Assembly (NCBI GenBank): GCA_019155205.2
Contig: JAHNZQ020000181.1
Coordinates: forward strand, 31,563 to 42,938
Reading direction: 5' to 3'
DNA: 11,376 nucleotides
Origin: Gracilaria vermiculophylla
Taxonomy: Eukaryota; Rhodophyta; Florideophyceae; Gracilariales; Gracilariaceae
Shown here: in pieces, positions 1-8,127 of the stretch
Position numbering within the stretch: position 1 is the stretch's first letter
Layout of the letters: every line of letters begins with the position of its first letter
Program-made: the position numbers and the translations under genes
The notes under the pieces: generated by a model
What the model saw: only the letters and a program-made list of their open reading frames with translations
Database searches by the model: none
Told to the model about the DNA's origin: nothing

Positions 1-1121
1 CTGAAACGAAAACGAGCAGGTCCAGGTATGGGTACAATCAAAGGTGCTGATGCCCATGGAGAGGATGGGTTGGATTAAGCCATCCCGGCTTTGACGAGAT
101 TCGATACAAAGTCATCGAGAAGCTTTCTGTGATCCTGCGAGTACTTTCGCAGCCGAACGCGAACTGGGCGCGCATCAGCAGTGAGCTGGATCTTCAGAGG
201 CTCGACCTGGGCTGGAGGCCCAGAGGACAGTGATGTACGAAAGATGTCGACGTGATCGTAGGCAATTTTCCTGAGTTGTGCTACGTACTGCTCCCGAAGA
301 CCTTTTTTGGCTGCTGCTTCTATCATACTGTCCACTGCCTCGCAAATGTCTTCGTGTTGCGCACTGTCAATTGGGTCGAGAAGGGAGGGATCTGGAAATG
401 GATCGCAGTCTTCACGTGCGGTGTGGTAGTTGACTCTGGGGCGGTTGGGAGGTGGTTGCGTCTGTACTGATGTGTTGGTCGAGCTGTCCAAGACTGATGC
501 CATGAAACGACCGACGGAGCCTTTTGCCGTGGTAGAGGTTGGGTTTCCCACTTCTGAGCAGTCCGAGGCGTTGAGAGCGAACCGATTGTTGTCCAATAGA
601 GTGTATGTGTCAACTCGCAAATGTTGCAACACGGTTCTTCCAATTAGAAGGTCTTCGCAAGCAAGATCATCGTCTGCAACAAGGAAGGAGATATTAAGAA
701 GCGCCAAATTTCCGAAGGCGAGCTGCAGAATGGTGCGAGGTGCAGTCCATTTCCTTGAGAAGGTGAACTTTTGTGCGGACCCTGCATTCCGTTTCTTGAG
801 CGCCACGGCTAAAGACACTTTGTCAATGGGGAATATCTTTCCAATGCCTTTTGCTACAGCACTTTCCGCCAGCGCGGGAGACACAATGCTGTCGTCGCTC
901 CCATCGTCACAACGCCCAGTTGTGTCCATGGATGTCTTGCCATTCGATACAGTAACCAAACAATTTGCATCAGTCACTGGCTCAAGACGAGCAACGACAC
1001 GAGGATTTCCTTGGGTGTTTCTCACTTTCTGAGAGCGTGTAGAACGAGATGGACCGTCTGTATCTTTCTCAGCAGCGATGTCGGCTTTCAGGGTTTCTTT
1101 TTCCTCATCCGTTGACAATGG
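1..1121 (-). pseudogene. pol: pol: retropepsin and N-terminal reverse transcriptase, disrupted
   Basis: In frame with the knuckle comes an aspartic protease of the type that matures gag-pol. The catalytic loop is at 900-908 and reads DDGSD where retropepsins usually have D-S/T-G. The later hydrophobic-Gly segment LLIGRTVLQHL matches the conserved C-terminal part of the fold. After a linker rich in Pro and Asp the reverse transcriptase begins near 200-78 with the typical R-x-R-x-Y start and an LVKAGMA segment. A TAA at 75-77 interrupts it. The same frame continues past the stop to the window edge with the SPWASAPL block and the proline/glycine-rich stretch that normally follow, so the stop is a mutation, not the natural end. 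The catalytic reverse-transcriptase aspartates would lie outside the window. An apparent start at 1118 is a TTG inside the continuous frame and is not a real initiator. Confidence 0.88.
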
Positions 1122-2070
1122 GCAGTCGTCAATCCAATGACGTTCCCCTTTCGGCTGACATGGGGGGTGCGGGCAGAACGGCGGTGGTCGGCGTGAAGTG
1201 CTTCTCCGAGTAGATGGATTGCTGTCTGAGGAGGAACGCGTAGACTCTCAGTCATTATGAGTCGTCCTTGGCTGGTTCTGAGACACTTTCGTTGTGCTGC
1301 GAGACTTGGTTCCCTTTGTTTTCTGTGGAGGACTGTTGTCAATGATCTGGAAAGCTTCTGCCACTGTCATCGCATGTTTCATGAAACCTTTGAAGTCCTA
1401 ATTGAGAAATACATACACGAGTTCTAAGTCCGTTTGCAAGCGTTGCTGCAGAGATCGAGGCTTGATTGCTCCAATCAAATGTCCGACTGCCAGCTTCGGG
1501 TGCTCTTTCATGACCCAAGTGAGACCATTGCGTCGCAATGCTGACACGTAGTTGGTGAACAAGTGTTTCATGCGTGAACGAGAAGATGTATCACTCATGT
1601 CCATTGAGACTTCTTTGCGGATTATGGATTCAATTGCGGCGATGGTCATCATGTCCTTGTCTTCTTGGGCTTCTGATTCCAAATACGCCCGTAATTTCTC
1701 GTCGGTAAGATCATCGACTTTCTTGACGCCAGAAATGTAGTCAAGATCTATCGACGACTCGAGCCATTCAGCGTCGACACAGTAGGAAAGATTAACCGGG
1801 CGCACAGGCTCTGTCGTAGTTGAGTCCACAACAGCCAGTTGAAGAGCACGGGCCGTAACTTCCTTGACGTACTGGTCATAATGACGCAGGAAAACTCGAA
1901 TAGCCTTTGGGGTGGTCGAGATAAGACGGGGGTGGTTAACTGAAAGGCAACAGATGATGGAGGTTGAAGAATGAAGTTATCATCCTGAATGTCTTGAGAA
2001 TTTGTTGGTAATGTGTGCGGCGTCGAAGCGGACGCTATTGTTGTTGATCGAACGAGATACGATACGACCG
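1122..2070 (-). pseudogene. gag: gag capsid/nucleocapsid region, disrupted
   Basis: This is the structural part of the retrotransposon, which would form the cytoplasmic particle that packages the element RNA. Residues such as LTTPVLS are read in one frame down to about 1920. The continuation (IRVFLRHYDQYVKEV) lies one base out of register, which fits a single-base loss. From there the frame runs through a mainly helical capsid-like region with TAG at 1398-1400, then a basic Ser/Thr-rich stretch with TGA at 1248-1250. It ends in a variant zinc knuckle at 1122-1175 with spacing C-x4-C-x6-H-x4-C, longer than the retroviral C-x2-C-x4-H-x4-C. No ATG start was found: the 5' frame is open to a stop near 2148 but holds no convincing initiator, so the 5' end is approximate. 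Identity as gag is supported mainly by the protease and reverse transcriptase that follow in the same frame. Confidence 0.8.
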
Positions 2071-2327
2071 CAGTATCGCAGTGATCACTGTGCGCAGATG
2101 CGGCGCAAAGGTTTGTGCAGGTGTGCAAGGCTCGATGCCTCCGAGTTTACTTAGGAGGCTGCAGAGGGTCGGCTTGAAAGGAGGGATGGTGTTTTCTTAT
2201 CTGGAAACACCCTAGATTTGAGTGCCACCTACAAGATGAGGTGTGCGATGCTACCTACGCATTGGGTTGCAGTGCTGAAACTGAATGGGTGTGGGATTCT
2301 AAAAGGAGTGCTTGTAACGCATCCACT
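2071..2327. other. Stretch between retroelement gag and the next gene
   Basis: If the element is complete on this side, its leader, primer-binding site and 5' LTR should lie here. A small near-palindrome (six-base arms CCACTT/AAGTGG around one base) sits at 2323-2335, and a TGTAACGC string that could be an LTR terminus begins at 2313. No matching second LTR or TGG-type primer-binding site is visible, so the boundary is left open. Confidence 0.3.
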
Positions 2328-2765
2328 TTAAGTGGTCTTCCTATTCTTCTTCGAAACGGAGACTGCGGACTTGAAGAGGTCCGTAAGAAGAAACCGAGTC
2401 GGGAAAGAAATGCCGCGGGTTATACGTAAGCGGTAGTAATTCTTCACCCTTGTTTCCGATTCACTGTTCGTCTTATCGATGAACCTCGCAATTTGGTGCG
2501 TTTGCCGGGGAGTGTTGCGCTCGGTATTCGATGTAGACGGTAAAGCCCGATGCAGTTCTTCGTCACTAAAAGTAGAAACGTTTAGGGAGTTCGTTCCTTG
2601 TTAGCAAAGAAGGCGAGCGGGCTCGGAATGTTGACGGACACGAATCGCATGCTCCACCAAGGCAGTGTATGACACAGAGCGTGGACGACCGGAGGGGGTC
2701 CGGTTCTGTGCATGCTCATCGGGCAGGTCCGACAGTGCGGGGATGGTTTTCAAATAGTTGGGCAT
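2328..2765 (-). pseudogene. Unknown protein frame with one in-frame TAA behind an initiator
   Basis: An ATG at 2765 opens 54 codons (start MPNYLKTIPALSDLPDEHAQ) to a TAA at 2601-2603. The same frame then stays open for 90 more codons to a TAA at 2328-2330. The second half has ordinary protein composition, with an acidic/helical start (FSDEELHRAL), then basic and hydrophobic stretches (RVKNYYRLRITRGISF). No signal peptide, membrane segment, RxLR or LFLAK motif is seen. I do not recognise the family. The interpretation as one 145-codon gene broken by a nonsense codon (for instance CAA to TAA) rests on shared frame and on the initiator-like site 15 bases upstream. Alternatives are a real 54-residue protein, readthrough, or an unrelated open frame. 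I looked for a GT-AG intron that removes the stop and keeps frame and found no good donor. Confidence 0.42.
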
Positions 2766-2768
2766 AAT

Positions 2769-2784
2769 GAAAGGGAAAATGAGC
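2769..2784 (-). promoter_or_regulatory. Oomycete-type initiator (Inr) element
   Basis: On the minus strand the 16 bases read GCTCATTTTCCCTTTC. The oomycete core-promoter consensus, as I recall it, is GCTCATTYYNCAWTTT; about 14 of 16 positions agree. The likely transcription start A is at 2780, giving a leader of only 15 bases before the ATG at 2765. The preceding 200 bases on the same strand are strongly pyrimidine-rich, as usual upstream of oomycete genes. Confidence 0.5.
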
Positions 2785-2785
2785 A

Positions 2786-3700
2786 AGAGATGGGGGTGTG
2801 AAGAAAAAAAGGGATGTTTTGTGGAAACGGAGAGTGGTTTCAATGAATGGGACGTGGAAGGATGTTCGGATCGATTGGAAAACGAGAAAAGAACAAGACG
2901 ACTGCAGATGTGCTCGGAAAGAGGAGTATGGTTGAGATGCAAAACGGGTTATGAGCAAAGAAGAAGGACACTGAACGTCAGGAAGTGTTTCTGACGGCCA
3001 CAACCTATACTACAACAAGGAAAGAGGCATATAGAAGAGTGAAACGTGTCGCGCACGATGCAAAGCATACAGAATGGGTGTGTTGCTAAAGAGATTGAAT
3101 TCGAAAATCAAAATCATACCGCTATTTAGACGAGCGATATAGTGGAACGGCCGTCAGGAATAGTTGCAGAAGGCCGTTATTCACGATGCCGCTCCACACA
3201 AATACGTTTGAAGAAGTGCGTAGATTACTCAAAATTTGACCTATGGGTCTACATTAAATAATGAATATTGTCGGAGCTAAGATAAGGATATAAAAGAGTC
3301 ACGAAAACAAAGTCTTGGATTGCACGGGAATTAAAAAGATAGAAAATATGTAAAACATGTGTTGATTCGGAAATGAAATGTACGAGAGACATGATCTGTA
3401 TCGATAAACGCTTCTTAGAATCTAGCCTACATGAAATGCTGAAGAGCAGATATAAGAAGCCCGGAACAACTCGAAAGAAAACAAGAAAAGTAACATCGCA
3501 TCAAAAAGGAATGTGAATGGACCATGCACAGAGTTACCAAAAAGCAAATAAGACCCAAGAAATCTTTCGAAAGAGGATGCAGATGGGCTAGAAAAGGCAG
3601 TACTTCAATATTGTAAATGTCAGTTTTCCGACATTGACACGTAGTCATGGTGCGCAACGCACTGTACCAAATAGCCTAAAAATATTTTGAGTTTTCGGGT
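2786..3700. other. Gene-free stretch, pyrimidine tract then AT-rich DNA
   Basis: From 2786 to about 3000 the minus strand is very rich in C and T and probably serves as upstream sequence of the minus-strand frame at 2328-2765. From 3000 the DNA becomes AT-rich, with short open frames on both strands that look random in composition. Apart from the imperfect hairpin at 3142-3197 nothing recognisable was found. Confidence 0.5.
3142..3197. repeat. Imperfect inverted repeat (hairpin)
   Basis: The outer arms GTGGAACGGC and GCCGCTCCAC pair with one mismatch. The inner part can pair further with small bulges (CGTCAGGAATA against a TATTCACG-type partner). It is a 56-base GC-rich island in AT-rich DNA. 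It could be a small non-autonomous transposon remnant or structured RNA. Confidence 0.4.
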
Positions 3701-3711
3701 GTATGTAAAAC

Positions 3712-3782
3712 GTCGCGCGACAAGACGGTCAAGGGCGTTCAGGAACCGTTCCTGACCGCGCTTGGCGGTCATGTCGCGGGAC
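3712..3782. repeat. Foldback repeat, 35-base arms around one base
   Basis: The left arm 3712-3746 and the reverse complement of 3748-3782 agree at 29 of 35 positions without gaps, with only C3747 between them. The centre CAGGAAC-C-GTTCCTG is perfect. The right arm also contains its own hairpin, GACCGC-GCTTG-GCGGTC, at 3754-3770. Looser similarity continues outward with gaps: GTATGT lies on the left at about 3701 and its complement on the right. The full foldback may therefore span about 3670-3825. The GC-rich arms stand out against AT-rich flanks. It most resembles a foldback element or MITE. No target-site duplication was identified. Confidence 0.65.
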
Positions 3783-3825
3783 ATACTGACCGCATCTCAA
3801 CAAAAAACCTTTTTCAAGCATCCGG

Positions 3826-5226
3826 CAGAAACACATCCAGGATACTGTAATACACTGCACGCTAACATCTTTTTATTTTCCACGTATCGTATGTGCCCTA
3901 TAGTACTTTCGGCCCACAAATTAATTTAATGAATAGTTTGAGCAATGCAAGACGTCGAGCGCACCAAAAATTGAATATTAAATAATATTGGAATTAGAAA
4001 GGGAAGGAAGTTCCTCACAAAAAGACTAACTTATCACAAAAAACCTCAGCCTCCTGAACTACAAAAGCTTAAATAAAAAACAAGTATATAGTAAACTATA
4101 AAGAAAAACAAAACTATACTGGAGACAACCAGAATAGTTTTTTTAGCTGCATGAAACTACTGTAGGTAGCCTGTATTAAGACCGTTGTAATGATATATTA
4201 AAATAAATCGAAAAGTATAATTTTTCCGCAGAAGGGCGAACAAAAAATGAAACGCAAATGAAAAATAAAAGAAAGGGTTACGGTTGAAGTTTGGAACTCG
4301 CAAACCAGAACTGAAGAGTAACGTATGAGCAGAAATGAATACGTCAAGTATTAGTGATATAAAATGTCTAACAATGGTAAAAATAACAGTGAAGAAAGGT
4401 GTAACGATATTTGATAGCCATCACGAGGCTATGTGGGTTGCGTTTTTCAAAATGTTTGTACAATATACAAAAGATAACATTAAATGCAACCTTTTTGTCA
4501 CGATTCAATGAATTGGTTTTTTATTGTGGAAACTAGATATTTGTTCATGCAGACGATAATAGTTCTTTAGCGATAACTGTCAAAGCTTGAATAGGTGTGA
4601 AAGACGTGGAGCTACGCGACAGTCGAATGCCGTGAGGAACAGGCGTCAGCCGAGCTCGACGGTCGTAAAGCCCTGTGTCTTGCAAGCAAAAATCAAAACG
4701 TTTCAGAGCATTGAATTTGGAAATGAATTGGTGTAGAAAAAAAGGGTGTGTTGCGTCATATGACGGGCAGTTACAGAGCAAATGGAATCACGCGGGTGGC
4801 ACTGCAATAGGAGTTAACTTGCAAGAGTGAGCCGACGTGTATCTGAGGGGTTTTATTTCCAGCGCCATATCGGAAATGGTTTGTCGTACAGAACGGTTTG
4901 ACGCTCCTATTCTTTAACGCATCACGTTTCCTCGAAGGGGTTTCCGAGAGTGCTTCGATCGAAGGGTGCGTGCTGTTTGAACCCCTAGTAATATAACAAG
5001 CTTCCTCCTTTTCGTGCGCCTCGCAGGCGTAAGGCCGCGCATTTTTCTCGCAAGCGACTGGCAGGGGTCGACTGAGGAATGCATATCTTTGTGGTCAGTA
5101 CCCTCCTTAGGAAGTCTCGAAGAGATCAGAACGCGCCAGGCTCTGAATTGGGCCGAGCTTGGTATGCATTCCAAAGCGCACCTCACCTGGAGAGAGTGGC
5201 CAGGGGCCAAGGGTCCAAACTCTTGC
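3826..5226. other. AT-rich intergenic DNA without a supported gene
   Basis: From 3826 to about 4540 the sequence is AT-rich with A and T runs and many stops in all frames. A more GC-rich island at 4545-4781 has a 78-codon minus-strand frame that begins at TTG with a stop directly upstream; it matches nothing I know and is not called. From 4790 to 5226 composition is mixed, with open frames on both strands but no recognisable protein. A ten-base inverted pair GGAATGCATA lies at 5073-5082 and 5163-5172. Confidence 0.45.
4110..4141. repeat. Stem-loop followed by a T run
   Basis: AAAACTATACTGG at 4110-4122 pairs with CCAGAATAGTTTT at 4129-4141 at 12 of 13 positions around the loop AGACAA, and more T residues follow. 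It looks like a terminator, but in eukaryotic AT-rich DNA with no gene in front this is probably an incidental hairpin or part of a small repeat. Confidence 0.35.
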
Positions 5227-5300
5227 AGAAGAAGAAGAAGAAGAAGAAGGAGAAGAAGAAGAATAATAATAAGAAGAAGAAAAAGGAGAAGAAGAAGAAA
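5227..5300 (+). repeat. GAA/AAT-type microsatellite
   Basis: This is a 74-base tract of AAG/GAA triplets with an AAT-triplet interruption near the middle. It contains no C. The plus-strand frame of the downstream large gene happens to stay open through it and would encode a Lys/Asn run, but this is more likely untranslated upstream sequence. Such tracts are hypervariable in length. Confidence 0.9.
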
Positions 5301-6659
5301 TACCTAGAGCTGAAAGCCACACCTCTTGTTTGTTGTACAATCGCTGTTCCCATACCTACCGATTCACCGCAGTCTGGCGTTCCGTTAAGAGTAATGCCTA
5401 AGCAGAGTCCAATGGTGTTGTTGGACGAGGAGGCGAATCTACTATTGGTTGATGGGAGCATTGTTGGGTATGCAACTTTATTCGTTCGCAATGGGGGTTT
5501 CAGTCGTATTCTTCATGGGCATCGTTTGGCAGACATTCAAAAGCCAAACGAAGACCTGGTTGTAGTTTATCGTGTAACTATTACAGAAGATCGAAGAGGA
5601 GCATACCTGTACCCTTTGAAAGGGGCTGAAGAACCACCAAGGCATATGGGTGACATTCGACCAGGCACATTCGTGGCTTGGGATATGAATTTGATGCAAA
5701 GCCGAAATTATAGACGAGCGGTATTGAGTTTCGCATGTCATCAGAGAGGTACTCTTAGTACGCTCCCGTTACCTCGCACAGCAGCGACAAGGAGGTTGGG
5801 CGGTGTGAAAATGGGTCATACAGACGTCAGAGCCGTACACGACAGCGCTCAAACAGGTGGTGGGAAAGATGGCGGGACCCATTCAACAGGCCCCTCAGCA
5901 TCTCAACGCACAGAAACAATGGGCGTTGGGCAAAGTAGTGTTCGCGGCTCCACAACGCTCCCCACAGGAAGCATAGGAGACTGTGATACGGTGGCGGGCT
6001 TATCACAACGCGACGCAAGCGTTGCGCCTGTGGAAGGGGGAAGAGCAGAGTTGAGGAGTAGTGACGAGGAAATAACTCCCGTGGGACCTCTTCACCGTAC
6101 CCCCGGAGTGGCCAACAGAAAAACGGCACCAGCAACACCTTCAATGCCATCGCTGACGTTGCCGAGCTCCAGAGGTGGTAGAGTTGGAGAAAGTGAAACG
6201 CGTATGAGACGCATAGCAATATCGTCACCGCACGGTCCTGTTGGAAATCAAAAGCATGCTCACGTATCAGTCGTTTGAGGGGCAGAAACGTAGCAGGAAA
6301 ATGAGAAGGGTGCCGGTATAAACTCTGCCTCAGACGGGGAAGAAAACGCAAAAACGTTTTACAGTGATGACGACGTGGAGTCGGTGCCAGAGATAGACAA
6401 GTCTTTTGTATATTTGACGGTAAATGTTAGGGACTACGTCACAGAGGAATACATCATTGATTTGGACCTCAGTGATGACCCAGCTTTTTCTGCACGAGGT
6501 GTCAGTGAAAACCACCTGAGAGAATTAGATCAACAGTTGGAGCGAAAATGGTTGTTGTACTCCAGTGGTATAATGAGTGTCACTGTACGCGGAGAAGGGC
6601 GCCCTTTCGAAGGTGGAAACATTGAGAACGGGCGCATTGTAAGTCACGTGGACCTTATC

Positions 6660-6677
6660 GATGGCCGTCACCGCCGC
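6660..6677 (+). other. ParB/sulfiredoxin-like DGRHRR motif
   Basis: Codons 423-428 of the decayed gene spell Asp-Gly-Arg-His-Arg-Arg, preceded by hydrophobic residues (HVDLI) and followed by a leucine and a basic helix. In ParB, Srx and related phosphate- or nucleotide-binding folds a D-G-x-H-R core after a beta strand marks the catalytic or ligand-binding loop. The motif is short, so the fold assignment is tentative. Confidence 0.4.
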
Positions 6678-7402
6678 ATTTTGCTCGAAAGAAGGCGGAG
6701 GAGGTCAGAACATTGGAAGTCGTCAACGGACTATCTTCGTGTGTACATGTGGACAAGACGTGATGGGAAGGACTTGAGCGATAGCAAAATTCTTCAGATT
6801 GGTATCACTTTAAACGACACGTCATCCGCCATTCTGAAGATGTGCTTCGCAGACCGCGTAAACTCTACAGTGAGTATGCAAGGAACGGTACAGGTTGACC
6901 GCAGTGTCACGGTAGACGAATTAACAGCATCATAACTGGCAGGGGCATTGAAGTCAAGGGAAGTGATCGGAAAGCTGGAAACGCGTCAACTGCGCCGGTT
7001 TGCTGATTTGGGCGTGAGGCTTGCAAGCATGCCTAGTCTTCTACAAGTGTTTGAAAAGGAAGGTGAAACACGTCCTAGTATTGGATTAACTCATGTGTGG
7101 GGTGAAATCCTATTATAGCTAGAAGAACGGGCTTTTAAGTTTGTGATGGTGTGTCTCATGTATTATATGGGACCCAAAGGCCCGGAAATACGAGGTGGTT
7201 TTGATATCGTTCGTTCTTAATTCTATAGTCAAGATGTGGGATTTTATCCGGAGTTGAAGAAACTAGCTTGCATTTGAAATGAGGACGTGGAAGTGAAAAC
7301 CACCTTCCGGAACTCGTGCCTTTGGAGTCAACAAAAACTGCTAACGGACATTAAGCACTACCAACTCGAAACAAGAACTGACGGTACCACAGTCGGAATG
7401 AT

Positions 7403-7507
7403 TGTCGAAGGCGAGCCAATGTGTGTGAAAAGTGGCACAATATGTGTAGTCGGTGTCGGATTGTGTTTGGGGGGTGTGCCAGTATGTGCCCAGGGTGTGG
7501 AAGTTGT
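7403..7507 (+). other. Cys-rich (zinc-finger-like) C-terminal segment in shifted frame
   Basis: In the frame starting at 7382 Cys codons fall at 7403, 7424, 7445, 7454, 7475, 7487, 7496 and 7505. The last seven are spaced C-x6-C-x2-C-x6-C-x3-C-x2-C-x2-C. The third residue after the first of these is Trp (TGG); a Cys there (TGT or TGC) would complete another C-x2-C pair, so it may be a mutated ligand. Repeated C-x2-C knuckles suggest a zinc ribbon or treble-clef finger. In the original frame of the gene the same bases give a low-complexity Gly/Val run, which supports the shifted frame as the true one. Confidence 0.55.
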
Positions 7508-7570
7508 AGTGCAAACCGCGCGAGCGGGCGAGCACTCAAGGCGTCCAACCTTGCTCCCTGGAATGGGTAG

Positions 7571-8127
7571 CGAAGGTGGTAGAGCTCCCTCGATAGGGTC
7601 GAAAAGCACCGGGCGTAACTCCGGACGACCCCTTCCTGACTGGCAGTCGAGGGTGGGTGTGGCCGTCGACCGATGACGTCGGACGAAGTGAGCCGCGTGT
7701 CCACGAGCGGGAGTATCCGCGTAAACGGTAGTACCAAAAATAGGGCAACGACCCGAGCGGCGATACGGGGCGCAGACTCGAGAGTCGAGTAGATAATATC
7801 CCACGAACGGGTAGAATACCCTGCCAAGCAGGGCGGAAAATATGGACCGCACGACGGTATACAAACAACAGAAAACAAGAAAAAAAACAAAGAAAAACAG
7901 TCCATAACCACGGTAGAATTTTCCTGGACGAAAGAGGTTGGTTGACCGTCCGTGTCTGCGACGGAAGCACCCGGTGAGGGTCTGGAGCCGTCCGCAAAGC
8001 GGTGAGATCAGAGCCGAGATCCTCCTTGACGGAGGTTTATTGTCCGCACGGTCGCGGTCGCTACTGTACTTAAACAGTTCATAGAAATTACTAAATAAAT
8101 TATAGAATTAACTAGCCTTGACCAGAC
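7571..8127. other. GC-rich then AT-rich stretch without a supported gene
   Basis: Overlapping open frames exist on the minus strand across 7351-7997 in three registers, a sign of base composition rather than coding. Small hairpins are present: CCCTGC-CAA-GCAGGG near 7820, ACTCGA-GAG-TCGAGT near 7782 and CCTCC-TTGAC-GGAGG near 8022. An A-rich tract runs from about 7861 to 7897. The mix of hairpins, an A-rich tract and an AT-rich end (8070-8115) would fit LTR or other repeat DNA, but no repeat partner is visible. Confidence 0.3.

Larger units (their letters stand above)
1..2070 (-). mobile_element. Ty3/gypsy LTR retrotransposon, partial and decayed
   Basis: Read on the minus strand, this stretch holds gag, a Cys/His knuckle, a retropepsin and the start of reverse transcriptase in one gag-pol frame, the Ty3/gypsy order. 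It enters at the right and leaves through the left window edge within reverse transcriptase, so RNase H, integrase and the 3' LTR lie outside or are lost. The frame is interrupted by TAG at 1398-1400, TGA at 1248-1250 and TAA at 75-77, and shifts by one base near 1920. The copy is therefore a dead relic. The protein style, especially the DDGSD protease site and the RLRKYSQDHRKLL stretch, resembles gypsy elements of Phytophthora and relatives; this is recognition from memory, not a search. No LTR or primer-binding site could be fixed with confidence. Confidence 0.9.
5394..7570 (+). pseudogene. Decayed ~725-codon gene: novel N-domain, ParB-like DGRHRR motif, C-terminal Cys-rich finger
   Basis: One plus-strand frame can be followed from ATG 5394 for about 660 codons, although it holds six stops: TGA 6276-6278, TAG 6291-6293, TAA 6933-6935, TAG 7116-7118, TAA 7218-7220 and TGA 7275-7277. 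Near 7382 one base is missing, and the next frame carries the end of the protein to TAG 7568-7570. Order: residues 1-120, a likely beta-rich domain (GSIVGYATLFV, PPRHMGDIRPGTFVAWD); 120-325, a Ser/Thr/Gly-rich linker ending in an acidic stretch; 325-510, a domain with DGRHRR at 423-428, like the D-G-x-H-R motif of ParB/sulfiredoxin-fold proteins; 520-660, a mostly helical region; then seven Cys within 28 residues at 7424-7507. ATG 5394 was chosen because it follows the microsatellite and begins the protein-like sequence. A nucleic-acid-binding role is only inference. I cannot name the family; it may be a multicopy or transposon-borne gene. Confidence 0.7.

Noticed and set aside
430..1032. A 200-codon plus-strand frame
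   Set aside because: It is the antisense of the recognised gag-pol protease region.
2313..2580. A possible gypsy LTR (TGTAACGC string at 2313 and an ACTTTTAGTG-like string near 2570 on the minus strand)
   Set aside because: The interval is almost wholly covered by a minus-strand frame that stays open for 90 codons, and no second LTR or TGG primer-binding site is visible.
4545..4781. A 78-codon minus-strand frame
   Set aside because: It begins at TTG with a stop directly upstream and has no ATG, promoter or known motif.
4914..5210. A 98-codon basic minus-strand frame
   Set aside because: No recognisable domain, arginine/lysine-rich by composition, no promoter; an apparent pol III B-box-like GGTTCAAAC on that strand has no matching A box.
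5107..5491. Minus-strand frames with Phe/Ser-rich runs
   Set aside because: They are antisense readings of the GAA microsatellite and of the large gene start.
7351..7997. Three overlapping long minus-strand open frames
   Set aside because: Three registers open over the same GC-rich bases indicate composition, and part lies antisense to the Cys-rich finger of the plus-strand gene.
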